Assembly: GCF_013155385.1 (NCBI RefSeq)
Contig: NZ_JABJUQ010000007.1
Location: 1,842,001-1,906,000, forward strand
Reading direction: 5' to 3'
Length of the DNA: 64,000 nucleotides
From: Bacillus sp. WMMC1349
Lineage (GTDB): Bacteria > Bacillota > Bacilli > Bacillales > Bacillaceae
The notes beneath the pieces are model-generated. The model was not told the DNA's origin. It did not search any database and worked only from the letters and a program-made list of their open reading frames with translations. Position 1 is the stretch's first letter. Every line of letters starts with the position of its first letter. This document shows positions 35,014-43,782 of the stretch, piece after piece. The position numbers and the translations under genes are program-made.

Positions 35014-37368
35014 ATGAAACTTCAAAGGGAAACGGTTTCGGTAAAGAAGACAGCGAAAAACGGCTTTTTGAAGTCAATTCTTGTCTTTACACTTATCGGC
35101 AGTTTCACGGTGCTCCTGCTGGGAGGCTATTGGATTTTCAAAGGATTGGCGCCGCGACCTCTTGAAGTAACAAATCCAAATGGGGAAGTGTTGATGACAA
35201 AGTCGTCAATCAAAGGGGGACAAGCTGTTTTTCAAAAATATGCTCTGATGGATTATGGAACAATTTTAGGTCACGGTTCTTATATGGGACCTGATTATAC
35301 AGCAGAAGCCTTAAAGATTTATAGAGAAGGGATGCAGGATTATAAGGCTCTAAAACAATTCGGTCAACGGTTTAAAAACGTATCAGAAGAAAATCAGTCC
35401 ATCATCCGCAGCCATGTGATAAAAGAAATGCGGAAAAATCGCTATAATGCTAGTAAAGATACATTACAGCTTACAGAAGCACAAGTATACGGCTTGAAAA
35501 AACTTCATTCGCACTACCGTGATGTGTTCACAAATGGAGACGGTTGGGGAATTGAAGGTGGACTTATAAAAGAGAGTCATATGCCTGATCATGATAGAGC
35601 ATGGGTTGCGGGTAAAGACCAACTGACACAAATCTCTGATTTTATTTTTTGGACAGCGTGGTTGGCCAGTACTGAAAGACCAAATGATGACATTACATAT
35701 ACAAATAACTGGCCTTATGATAAAGATGCTGGCAATATTATGTCGTTTTCTGCAGTGTGGTGGAGCGGTGCAAGTGTGACGATCCTGATTTTGTTTGTTG
35801 GGATCATCTTGTTTTTGTTTTACCGCTACAAACTTGGAATGAAAGAAGCCTATAAAGATGGCGAATTTCCAGTCTTTCATTTAGAAAAACAGCCTTTAAC
35901 GGTTTCACAAGTGAAGACAGGAAAATATTTTGCGGTTGTTTCAATGTTATTTTTTGTTCAAGCGATGCTTGGGGCATTGCTGGCTCATTATTATATTGAA
36001 CCGGACAGCTTTTTTGGGATTGATTGGATTAGAAAACTGCTTCCGTTTAGTATTTCAAAAGGTTATCATTTGCAGTTAGCCATCTTTTGGATTGCCACAT
36101 CATGGCTCGGTATGGGTATTTTTGTGGCTCCACTTGTCGGAGGAAGGGAGCCGAAGAAACAGGGGTTATTGGTCGATATTCTCTTTTGGGCATTGATCTT
36201 TCTTGTTGGCGGTAGTATCATCGGCCAATGGCTTGGAGCCAAAGGATGGTTAGGAAACAATTGGTTTTTGTTTGGCCATCAAGGAATGGAATATATTGAA
36301 CTCGGCCGTTTCTGGCAAGTCATTCTTGCTGTTGGCATGCTGATTTGGCTAGTTATCGTCTTTAGGGGAATTAAAAGCGGTTTAAAAAGAGAGACAGATA
36401 AGGGTGGATTAATCCATCTGTTGTTTTATTCATCAATTGCCATTCCCCTGTTTTATGGGGCAGCTTTCTTATTTGATCCCGGTACAAACATCACGATGGC
36501 CGATTTTTGGCGGTGGTGGATCATTCACTTATGGGTAGAAGGAATTTTTGAAGTGTTTGCTGTCGTTGTCATCGGCTTTTTATTAGTGCAAATGAACTTG
36601 GTGACAAAAAAATCAACGGTCAGGGCTCTCTACTTTCAACTAACCATTCTGCTTGGAAGTGGTGTAATCGGGATTGGTCATCATTATTATTACAATGGAT
36701 CTTCAGAAATTTGGATCGGCCTTGGTTCTGTCTTTTCATGCTTGGAAGTGATTCCATTGACATTACTCGTTCTGGAAGCTTATGAACAATATAAGATGAT
36801 GAAAGACGGCGGTGTTGATTTTCCATATCAATCAACATTTTGGTTTTTAATTTCGACAGCAATTTGGAATCTTGTCGGTGCAGGTGTTTTAGGATTTTTG
36901 ATCAATTTACCTGCTGTCAGCTTTTTTGAGCACGGTCAATTTTTAACACCTGCCCACGGTCATGGAGCGATGATGGGGGTATACGGAATGTTTGCTATTG
37001 CCGTATGGCTGTATTCATTGCGTAATATTGTCAAACCGAAATTCTGGAATGACAAGTTCTTAAAAATAGCTTGTTGGAGTCTAAATATTGGATTGTTTGG
37101 AATGGTCTTTATGAGTTTGCTTCCCATCGGTTTCATCCAATTGAAAAAAGCGTTTGAGGATGGATACTGGAGCTCACGAGCACCAGAATTTTTACAACAG
37201 AACACCGTTCAAACATTGTTGACGCTACGTTCTATACCAGATACGATCTTTTTAGTAGGTATCGTGATATTACTCATTTTTAGCATCAAAGCATTATTCC
37301 ATCTACGTAAACCGACACATCATGATGGAGAAACTTTACCTGTGAAAGACATAGCTTCAGAAGATTAA
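35014..37368 (+). CDS. norB: quinol-dependent nitric oxide reductase
   Basis: A 784-residue single-subunit NO reductase (qNOR), reducing 2 NO to N2O with electrons from menaquinol. The N-terminal extracytoplasmic extension carries HGSYMGPDYTAEAL, specific to qNOR. The heme-copper-like core of about 12 helices includes HLWVEGIFEVFA, HHYYYNGSSEIW and PAHGHGAMMG with the heme and Fe-B histidines. The ATG at 35014 has AAAGGAG 9 nt before it; an earlier ATG at 34990 lacks a site. Followed by a strong terminator. Detoxifies NO formed during nitrite reduction. Confidence 0.93.
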   Translation: MKLQRETVSVKKTAKNGFLKSILVFTLIGSFTVLLLGGYWIFKGLAPRPLEVTNPNGEVLMTKSSIKGGQAVFQKYALMDYGTILGHGSYMGPDYTAEALKIYREGMQDYKALKQFGQRFKNVSEENQSIIRSHVIKEMRKNRYNASKDTLQLTEAQVYGLKKLHSHYRDVFTNGDGWGIEGGLIKESHMPDHDRAWVAGKDQLTQISDFIFWTAWLASTERPNDDITYTNNWPYDKDAGNIMSFSAVWWSGASVTILILFVGIILFLFYRYKLGMKEAYKDGEFPVFHLEKQPLTVSQVKTGKYFAVVSMLFFVQAMLGALLAHYYIEPDSFFGIDWIRKLLPFSISKGYHLQLAIFWIATSWLGMGIFVAPLVGGREPKKQGLLVDILFWALIFLVGGSIIGQWLGAKGWLGNNWFLFGHQGMEYIELGRFWQVILAVGMLIWLVIVFRGIKSGLKRETDKGGLIHLLFYSSIAIPLFYGAAFLFDPGTNITMADFWRWWIIHLWVEGIFEVFAVVVIGFLLVQMNLVTKKSTVRALYFQLTILLGSGVIGIGHHYYYNGSSEIWIGLGSVFSCLEVIPLTLLVLEAYEQYKMMKDGGVDFPYQSTFWFLISTAIWNLVGAGVLGFLINLPAVSFFEHGQFLTPAHGHGAMMGVYGMFAIAVWLYSLRNIVKPKFWNDKFLKIACWSLNIGLFGMVFMSLLPIGFIQLKKAFEDGYWSSRAPEFLQQNTVQTLLTLRSIPDTIFLVGIVILLIFSIKALFHLRKPTHHDGETLPVKDIASED

Positions 37369-37376
37369 AAAACAAG

Positions 37377-37407
37377 TATCCCCCTGTGGAGTATCTACAG
37401 GGGGATA
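37377..37407. terminator. bidirectional terminator norB/ric
   Basis: A perfect 11-bp stem TATCCCCCTGT / ACAGGGGGATA with a 9-nt loop between two convergent genes. Confidence 0.9.
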
Positions 37408-37420
37408 TGTTTTATCAATA

Positions 37421-38134
37421 TTAACGTTTTGCTTCAGCCTCTAAACGTGGAAATAAAATATTATTTTCTAAATGAATATGCTGAAAAAGGTCTGATTCTA
37501 ACTCATCAAGTTTCAAATAAGTCAGTGTATATGTTGTGCAAGCACCTTCAGGTAGGGCATAATCATTTGTTACTTGACGTAATTCTTTCAAGATGTTTCC
37601 GGCAGCCTCGTGTTCTTGTTCCAAAATATCAATGGCTTGAACAGCTTCAGTTAGATGCTGTTCTGATTTGGTTTGTTCATAGGCTGTGATCTTAGGAAAG
37701 ATCTGCTCTTCTTCTTGAATGAGATGATGTTCTAATTCAGCTTTTAGTTGGTGGAACAATTGGTGGACTTGAGCAAGTTCAGGGTGATGAACGCCATGAA
37801 CTCGGTAGACTTTTGTGACAAATCCAGATAATTCAGGTAACACTTCATTTAAATATGCGTGATGCGTATCGATGACATAATTGATCAGCTGTGAGTATGG
37901 AACTTGGCTCCAATCTGTTTCTTTTTCGTTCAAAGCTTTTGTTTCTTGATATAGTGTATTGATCTTTGTTAAGATTTCTTCTTCATTGAGATTTTGTTCT
38001 GCAATCGCTTCAGCAATCGGGCGATTTCCTCCACAACAAAAATCAATTCGATACTCCTTTAAAAGCTGACTTGCTCTCGGAAAACGTGTCACAATGTCAC
38101 CGGTTTTTGTATTTCTGTCAAATAGGGCTTCCAT
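37421..38134 (-). CDS. scdA: iron-sulfur cluster repair diiron protein RIC (ScdA/YtfE)
   Basis: A 237-residue protein that repairs iron-sulfur clusters damaged by NO or peroxide. The N-terminal ScdA domain has RIDFCCGGNRP with the paired cysteines. The hemerythrin domain shows the diiron ligands: IDTHHAYL, HHPELAQVHQLF, LEHHLIQEEEQIFPKI, LEQEHEAAG and HIHLENNILFPRL. It is convergent with norB and preceded by a Fnr-type box, so it belongs to the same anaerobic/NO regulon. Confidence 0.93.
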   Translation of the reverse strand: MEALFDRNTKTGDIVTRFPRASQLLKEYRIDFCCGGNRPIAEAIAEQNLNEEEILTKINTLYQETKALNEKETDWSQVPYSQLINYVIDTHHAYLNEVLPELSGFVTKVYRVHGVHHPELAQVHQLFHQLKAELEHHLIQEEEQIFPKITAYEQTKSEQHLTEAVQAIDILEQEHEAAGNILKELRQVTNDYALPEGACTTYTLTYLKLDELESDLFQHIHLENNILFPRLEAEAKR

Positions 38135-38167
38135 TTTAAAAAACCTCCTCTAGTTGCTTATAGATTA

Positions 38168-38210
38168 ACTGTATCTTTTTCACCTGAGAAGGATCGTGAT
38201 CTAGATCACA
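38168..38210 (-). promoter_or_regulatory. Fnr/Crp-type promoter of scdA
   Basis: CGTGA-N6-TCACA (38195-38210, one mismatch in ten) with TACAGT (38168-38173, minus strand) 21 nt downstream. Confidence 0.75.
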
Positions 38211-38286
38211 TAAAGAAAAAATTGCAAATAAGTCAGGATGAAAGGGGAATAGCTAAACATAACTCTCATTTGTTTGGAGGCTCGAA

Positions 38287-38658
38287 ATGGAGCATATTTC
38301 ATGGCTTACGTTTACGATACTCATTCTGGCCAGCTATCGCTTAACACATTTAATTGTCTTTGATAAAATTACTGAATTTATTCGCAAACCATTTATGAAG
38401 AAAAAGAAAACAATAGATCAACAAGGCCATACCAATATCGAGAAAGTGCCTAAATCGAAATTTGGTTATTTATTAAATTGTTATTGGTGTGCGGGGATTT
38501 GGTGTGCACTTATCATTGGTCTGGGCTATCTATTTATTCCGAAAATCAGTATTCCCCTGATTTTTATTTTGTCAATCGCTGGTGCACAGGCAATCCTTGA
38601 AACATTTGTCGGTGTCGGAACAAAACTGATCAGTTTTTTATCTGATTTTAAAAAATAG
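38287..38658 (+). CDS. DUF1360 membrane protein (YngL-like)
   Basis: A 123-residue membrane protein with an N-terminal helix containing LASYRLTHLIVFDKI (the A-x-x-R-x-x-x-L-x-x-x-D pattern of DUF1360), a basic loop, then LLNCYWCAGIWCALIIGLGY with the conserved C-x-W-C-x-x-x-W motif and a last hydrophobic segment. B. subtilis YngL is of this type. GGAGG lies before the ATG. Divergent from scdA; some family members are spore-associated, but nothing here proves that. Confidence 0.8.
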   Translation: MEHISWLTFTILILASYRLTHLIVFDKITEFIRKPFMKKKKTIDQQGHTNIEKVPKSKFGYLLNCYWCAGIWCALIIGLGYLFIPKISIPLIFILSIAGAQAILETFVGVGTKLISFLSDFKK

Positions 38659-38685
38659 ACCATTCAAACATGAGTGGTCTATTTT
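38652..38685 (+). terminator. terminator after the DUF1360 gene
   Basis: Perfect 11-bp stem AAAATAGACCA / TGGTCTATTTT with a 12-nt loop, overlapping the stop codon. Confidence 0.85.
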
Positions 38686-38909
38686 AAATATTTTTTACAT
38701 TCTGAATAAAAGGAAAATAGACTTAAAAAGTCACTAAAAAACCAATTAGATGTGTTACCTTTAGGTCTTTAACCACCGGAATCGAACGAAAAAAGAGGAT
38801 ATAGATCAATTTTTAAGAGTTGTAAAAACATGAAATATGGTTGATAGACAATTCATGACAAGATTATTTACAATCAACCGGACAGATAAAATAAGCATGG
38901 GAGGAAATT

Positions 38910-40424
38910 ATGACACAATTCAAACACCCAGTTACTGTTGTAAGTTCATACTTGGTAATGGTAGCACTAGTTATTTGCAGTTTTTTATCGCCGAAGGCAG
39001 TAGCAGCTTCACAAACACCAGTAGCAATTAACGGCCAACTGACGATCAAAGGAACACAGCTAGTCAATCAACATGGGAAAGCGGTGCAGTTGAAAGGGAT
39101 CAGTTCCCATGGTTTGCAGTGGTACGGTGAATTTGTTAACAAAAGCAGTTTGAGATGGATGAGAGATGATTGGGGAATTACTGTTTTCCGTGCCGCAATG
39201 TATACGGCTGATGGGGGATATATAGATAATCCTTCTGTTAAAAATAAAGTAAAAGAAGCTGTAGAGGCGGCAAAAGAGCTGGGAATCTATGTTATTATTG
39301 ACTGGCATATTTTAAATGATGGTAATCCAAATCAGCATAAAGACAAAGCAAAACAATTTTTTAAAGAAATGTCAAAGCTTTATGGTAACACACCAAATGT
39401 CATTTATGAGATTGCCAATGAACCAAATGGAAATGTGACATGGAACCGTGATATTAGACCTTATGCTCAAGAAATCACTTCAGTTATCAGAAAAAATGAC
39501 CCGGATAACATCATTATTGTTGGAACAAGCAACTGGAGTCAGGATGTTGATATAGCAGCAGAACATCCACTAGAAGATGACAATGTCATGTATGCGCTTC
39601 ATTTTTATGCAGGCACACACGGTCAGTCTTTACGAGATAAAGCAAATCATGCACTTCGTAAAGGAGCACCGCTATTTGTAACCGAATGGGGAACAAGTGA
39701 TGCTTCTGGTAATGGAGGGGTATTCCTTAAGCAATCACAAGAATGGTTGAAATTTTTAGATCATAATAAGATCAGTTGGGTAAACTGGAATCTTTCTGAT
39801 AAACGAGAATCATCAGCAGCCTTAAAACCTGGGGCATCTAGAACAGGCGGCTGGTCCCAATCTAATTTGTCTCTGACTGGTCAATTTATCAAAAAAAGTA
39901 TCCGTAAGTCTACACATTTAAATCCTAATGATTCCGATTTGAGAAAGCCTGATCAGAACAAGGAAACACAACAAAATAGTAGCCTATCTGTTCAATACAA
40001 GGCAGGGGATCAAAATGTAAACGGAAACCAAATCAGACCACAGTTCAATATTATAAATAATAGTAAAAAAACTGTATCCTTAAAGGATATAACAGTTCGC
40101 TACTGGTATAAAGCAAAAAATAAAACTCAGCATTTTGACTGTGATTATGCACAGATCGGCTCCGGAAATATCACACACAAATTTGTAAAACTAAATCATT
40201 CTTTAGAAAGTGCAGATTCTTATCTAGAAATCAGTTTCAAAAACGGGACATTGGAACCTGGAACAAGTACAGGAGAAATTCAAACTCGTCTTCACAATGA
40301 TGATTGGAGTCCATACACTCAAAGTGATGATTATTCTTTTTCAAATACCAACACATTTAAAGAGACAAAAAACATTACATTACATGAAAACGGAAAGCTA
40401 GTTTGGGGGATTGAACCAAAATAG
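38910..40424 (+). CDS. eglS: secreted endo-1,4-beta-glucanase (GH5-CBM3)
   Basis: A 504-residue cellulase, matching B. subtilis EglS (BglC) closely. It has a signal peptide ending near AVA-A (about residues 1-31). The GH5 barrel carries the acid/base Glu in YEIANEPNG and the nucleophile Glu in [12 protein letters not shown]. After a polar linker (about residues 345-365) comes a family 3 cellulose-binding module with [20 protein letters not shown] and [27 protein letters not shown] precedes the ATG. It follows alsT in B. subtilis; here the nitrate island lies between. Confidence 0.96.
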   Translation: MTQFKHPVTVVSSYLVMVALVICSFLSPKAVAASQTPVAINGQLTIKGTQLVNQHGKAVQLKGISSHGLQWYGEFVNKSSLRWMRDDWGITVFRAAMYTADGGYIDNPSVKNKVKEAVEAAKELGIYVIIDWHILNDGNPNQHKDKAKQFFKEMSKLYGNTPNVIYEIANEPNGNVTWNRDIRPYAQEITSVIRKNDPDNIIIVGTSNWSQDVDIAAEHPLEDDNVMYALHFYAGTHGQSLRDKANHALRKGAPLFVTEWGTSDASGNGGVFLKQSQEWLKFLDHNKISWVNWNLSDKRESSAALKPGASRTGGWSQSNLSLTGQFIKKSIRKSTHLNPNDSDLRKPDQNKETQQNSSLSVQYKAGDQNVNGNQIRPQFNIINNSKKTVSLKDITVRYWYKAKNKTQHFDCDYAQIGSGNITHKFVKLNHSLESADSYLEISFKNGTLEPGTSTGEIQTRLHNDDWSPYTQSDDYSFSNTNTFKETKNITLHENGKLVWGIEPK

Positions 40425-40428
40425 CACT

Positions 40429-40465
40429 GAAATAGGGCTCTCCACTAAGTTGGAGGCTCTTTTTT
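40429..40465 (+). terminator. imperfect eglS terminator
   Basis: GGGCTCTCCA pairs imperfectly with TGGAGGCTCT across a 6-nt loop and is followed by TTTTT, 5 nt after the eglS stop. Confidence 0.65.
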
Positions 40466-40524
40466 ATGGATATAAAACGTTTAATGCTGGAATATTAGAA
40501 AAAACAATTCTTGAGGTGACTAAA

Positions 40525-40776
40525 ATGAACGAGACATTAAAACAGTACATAAGACTTGTGAAAAAAAGGAATGAGATCATCAACAAAACTGAATATGCGG
40601 ACCAAGAGCCAGACATAGAGAAAAAAATCAAGCATTATGAGAGGGAACTTCAGCAAAGCTTTTCTACAGATGATGACTATGACGAGTTTACTGATGCTGT
40701 GATCAAGTGTGTATATGGGGATATTTCAATTGAGGAATTAGAAACCGTGTATCATGAATTAATTTCATCGGTCTAA
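40525..40776 (+). CDS. ynfE: YnfE-like small charged protein
   Basis: An 83-residue, helical, highly charged protein (MNETLKQYIRLVKKRNEIIN.. to ..EELETVYHELISSV). The ATG at 40525 has GAGGTGAC 7 nt upstream; the longer frame starting inside eglS lacks a site. B. subtilis has ynfE, a protein of similar size, directly after eglS. The symbol rests on synteny and size; no function is known to me. Confidence 0.65.
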   Translation: MNETLKQYIRLVKKRNEIINKTEYADQEPDIEKKIKHYERELQQSFSTDDDYDEFTDAVIKCVYGDISIEELETVYHELISSV

Positions 40777-40911
40777 TGTCGAAAAATATCTTTCTTTCGA
40801 GGTAATTTCTGGTTGAAATGTGTCAAATGTTGTTTTATAGTAAAAATATGTTTATTGTCAATAGATGATATAAACAGCGTGCAAAAAAGAAACGGGTTAG
40901 GAGTGAAACTG

Positions 40912-41841
40912 ATGAAGAATAGTTGTCGCCATTTAATTACGTTGCAGGATTTATCAGATGATGACATCATGCAAATTATGGATCGTGGAGTTGAATTTGC
41001 CTCAGACAACAGTTCGTATCAAAATCGTTTAGCTGATAAAGTGATTGGAATTTATTTTCGAAAAACATCAACTCGAACGAGAACAGGTTTTTCTGCTGCA
41101 GCGCTTAGAATGGGAGGGAAAATCATCACTTATGGTCCAGACGACCTTCAAGAAAATACGGGTGAAGCAACAGAAGACACAGTCAAAGTACTTTCAAGTA
41201 TGTTAGATTGTTTTGTGGCTAGAACTTCAGGAAGTCCTGCCGAAATGCGCACTTATGCATCTCAACAACAAATGGCTGTTGTAAATGCAATGAGTGCTGA
41301 TGAGCACCCAACACAAGCTTTGGCAGATCTCACAACGCTAAAACAACAATTTAATTCACTCTCCAACCTGCGTATTCTTTATATTGGTGAAGGTAACAAC
41401 ACAGCATCTGCTTTAACTCTAGCTTTGTCCAGGTTTAAAGGTGTTGAACTGTTCTTATTTTGTCCTCCAGGATATTCAGTTGACAATCGTTTTATATCGC
41501 TTAGTGAACAGTACACAAAGAATAGTGGAGCAAAAGTTTATGAGTTTTCTAACTTTGAAGATTTACCGTCAGAAGTAGATGTAGTCTATACAACACGCTG
41601 GGAAACAACCGGTTCATCCAAAGCAGATCCTTTGTGGAAAGAGGTCTTCAAACCTTATAGTGTGACAGAGGACTTAATGAATAAATATCCAAACGCAATT
41701 TTTATGCACGATTTACCAGCACATCGAGGCGAGGAAGTGCAGCCCGAAGTGATTGACGGACCAAAAAGCATTGTATTTAAACAAGCGGAAAGTAAATATT
41801 ATGGTGCAATGGCGGCACTGGACTGGTGCCTTAACGTGTAG
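40912..41841 (+). CDS. ornithine carbamoyltransferase paralogue, atypical active site
   Basis: A 309-residue aspartate/ornithine carbamoyltransferase-family enzyme. The carbamoyl-phosphate loop reads RKTSTRTRTGF, and DEHPTQALADL follows as in ornithine carbamoyltransferases. The ornithine-loop motif, usually HCLP, is HDLPAHRGEEV: Cys replaced by Asp. The C-terminal AALDWCL is normal. The ATG at 40912 has TTAGGAG 8 nt before it. It stands alone, not in an arginine operon. It may be a catabolic or special-purpose carbamoyltransferase, or act on a substrate other than ornithine. Confidence 0.85.
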   Translation: MKNSCRHLITLQDLSDDDIMQIMDRGVEFASDNSSYQNRLADKVIGIYFRKTSTRTRTGFSAAALRMGGKIITYGPDDLQENTGEATEDTVKVLSSMLDCFVARTSGSPAEMRTYASQQQMAVVNAMSADEHPTQALADLTTLKQQFNSLSNLRILYIGEGNNTASALTLALSRFKGVELFLFCPPGYSVDNRFISLSEQYTKNSGAKVYEFSNFEDLPSEVDVVYTTRWETTGSSKADPLWKEVFKPYSVTEDLMNKYPNAIFMHDLPAHRGEEVQPEVIDGPKSIVFKQAESKYYGAMAALDWCLNV

Positions 41842-41855
41842 TTTTTAAGTTTATT

Positions 41856-41890
41856 AAATGCAGGATCAATTCCTGCATTTTTTATTATAT
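41856..41890 (+). terminator. terminator of the carbamoyltransferase gene
   Basis: Perfect 10-bp stem AAATGCAGGA / TCCTGCATTT with a 5-nt loop and a T-run. Confidence 0.88.
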
Positions 41891-41895
41891 TTTGT

Positions 41896-41925
41896 CTCAA
41901 TATAAAGTATACTTTATATTTTGAG
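41896..41925. repeat. AT-rich palindrome, possible operator
   Basis: TATAAAGTATACTTTATA (41901-41918) is an 18-bp perfect palindrome, flanked by CTCAA and TTGAG in inverted orientation. It lies just past a terminator. It could be an operator, a second hairpin, or chance in AT-rich DNA. Confidence 0.5.
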
Positions 41926-41964
41926 ATTTAAATTCTAAAATTTTAAAGGACTTTCTTTAAGTTC

Positions 41965-41998
<34 letters not shown>

Positions 41999-42137
41999 AA
42001 TGAAAAGACAAATAAGAAGTTAAGGGTTTGATTAAATAATCGTCTCCATCTGTTTTGATGTAAATAATAAAATATCAATGCTTCCACTTGTAAGCTGATC
42101 TGCTGATCTATTGAAAATCCTTTGATATGTCCTAACC

Positions 42138-42713
42138 TTACTCAGCAGATGAAAGTTCACTTTCTGTTACCCACTTATGATTTTTTACTTCTTTTCCTCC
42201 AGTTGTCGGCTTATAGTCAACCATATATACCGTTGTTTTTTCTGCAGTATCAATCTTAGCGGTTGCTCCTTTCATACCTTCCATATGATTGGCCTCTAAG
42301 GTCACTTCTGATCCCGGTTTGAAAGATTTATCACCAGCATCCTTTATGTCCTCTTGAACTACCCATTTATGGTTTTCGACTCTACTACCACCAGTTGTTG
42401 GTGTATACGAAACAGCATACACAGTGGTATCATAAACCCCTACGATTGTAGCTTTGGCCCCATTCATTCCTTTCATATGATTTGCATTGATAATTGCTTT
42501 GCTTCCTACTTTATAGGTTGGATTTGTTGCTTCTTTCATACCTTTAGGAACTTCTCCACTCATGTCCATTTCACTATGATCCATACCTTGCATTTCTTCA
42601 TTGTTGTTTTGTTTTTTTTCATTAGCATTATCATTATTTGTACAAGCTCCTAGTATTAAGGAAAGAGATGCGAATAATGATACAATCACTAGACTTTTCT
42701 TGCGTTTTTTCAT
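42138..42713 (-). CDS. ydhK: YdhK-family lipoprotein (two DUF1541 repeats)
   Basis: A 191-residue lipoprotein: basic N terminus, hydrophobic segment and lipobox LILGAC with Cys at residue 24. A low-complexity Asn/Glu/Met/His linker follows (EEMQGMDHSEMDMSG), then two tandem DUF1541 units, each with the pattern G(S)-x-(A/V)-x(2)-ANHM.GM.GA.A and ...Y.PTTGG..V.NHKWV. The His/Met-rich linker suggests metal binding, perhaps copper. A GGAGGATTA site precedes the ATG. YdhK of B. subtilis has the same architecture. Confidence 0.85.
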   Translation of the reverse strand: MKKRKKSLVIVSLFASLSLILGACTNNDNANEKKQNNNEEMQGMDHSEMDMSGEVPKGMKEATNPTYKVGSKAIINANHMKGMNGAKATIVGVYDTTVYAVSYTPTTGGSRVENHKWVVQEDIKDAGDKSFKPGSEVTLEANHMEGMKGATAKIDTAEKTTVYMVDYKPTTGGKEVKNHKWVTESELSSAE

Positions 42714-42875
42714 TTAAATATAATCCTCCTTAGGCGTTTGTATTACGAAAGTGTGCAGGGATTGTGGAGATGATCATCAATTTTATAAAAGATCTCTAGT
42801 CTTGCTGTATTTATAAAATATTTTGCGCATTTTCCTATATAAAATACCCCTTTGATTTGACTTCAACTAAAGTTG

Positions 42876-43043
42876 TTGGGGTTGTCCTGAAAGTCATGTG
42901 GATGAATAAAAATTGGGGATTTTGCTCGCTTTCCGCGGGCGATCCGCGAGCCTCCTCGGAGCTCGTTCCTTGCTCCTGCGGGGTCTCGCCTGGCTCGCTG
43001 TTTCCGCAGGAGTCTCGCAATTCCCCCTGATTTATGTTGAAAT
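42876..43043 (-). repeat. GC-rich hairpin repeat, copy D
   Basis: The longest copy, in reverse orientation. On the minus strand it reads GGGGGAATTGCGAGACTCC, CTGCGGAAACAGCGAGCCAG, GCGAGACCCCGCAGGAGC, then GAGGCTCGCGGATCGCCCGC. Here the first half has an intact internal stem (CTCCTGCGG / CCGCAGGAG) that copies B and C have lost. Confidence 0.88.
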
Positions 43044-43052
43044 TCGTAAATA

Positions 43053-43543
43053 CTAATCTTTAATTGAGCTATGTGCAATTAAATAACTAGCTGCTACTTT
43101 GTTTAGAAAATAAATGTAACCCACTTGCTGTTGCTCAAACATATTTCTATGAAACTCGTAAGCGATGAAAAACTCTGTCTGATTTAGAAAGTGTTGCGGT
43201 GTTGATGGATGAACTTTTACACGATCCAGAACTTTTGAATCATTTGGTGATGTTCCTTCTTGTAAAAACATAATCATATCTTCATTAAATGACTATACTT
43301 CTATGGCAGAATCGTTCATTGATTCTACATCAATTGTTTGATTTAACAAGTCAAAATCATATTCTTTTTTCAAATATTCGTTTTGGTCTTTTAAGTAAGG
43401 CTTCTTGCCAATCGTTTTCAGTTTCAAAGCCTTTAAACATGGTTTCCATATCTAAATCAACATCAACCCCCTTTGTGATAATGATGCAATGTCTTTACTG
43501 TTGTATAAGCAAGCTTTGCAACTTCATGAAAAGTATCCTTTAG
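43053..43543 (-). pseudogene. decayed gene, unknown family
   Basis: The minus strand holds successive open stretches in shifting frames: VDVDLDMETMFKGFETENDW near the right end, then after stops a 74-residue piece with HPSTPQHFLNQTEFFIAYEF and GYIYFLNKVAASYL. Together they look like one broken gene rather than separate genes. I do not recognise the family. Confidence 0.45.
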
Positions 43544-43622
43544 GGTAAGAGTCAACACACTTATTTCACTGACATCCTACATGTATTTACAAAAGAAAAT
43601 AGCATCAACAAGACATGAAATA

Positions 43623-43730
43623 ATCAATAAGTTGAGTGATTTTTGGTTAAAACTGCAACTCCAACTGTACCTTTATTTGGCATAGATTTACCTGCACCAT
43701 AATGTTGCGTTGGAATGAGTTTAGTGAAGC
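43623..43730 (-). pseudogene. decayed gene fragment
   Basis: About 30 in-frame residues including QHYGAGKSMPNKGTVGVAVL and a stop after LTKNHSTY. There is no start codon or upstream coding continuity. It may be the tail of the same broken gene or of a neighbouring lost one. Confidence 0.35.
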
Positions 43731-43744
43731 AGGATGAAAAAATT

Positions 43745-43771
43745 AAAAAACCCATCAAGATAGGGATTTTT
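43745..43771 (-). terminator. terminator of the Vat-like gene
   Basis: AAAAAACCC / GGGATTTTT short stem with a 9-nt loop just past the minus-strand stop at 43783. Confidence 0.5.
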
Positions 43772-43782
43772 AAGTCGAAATA

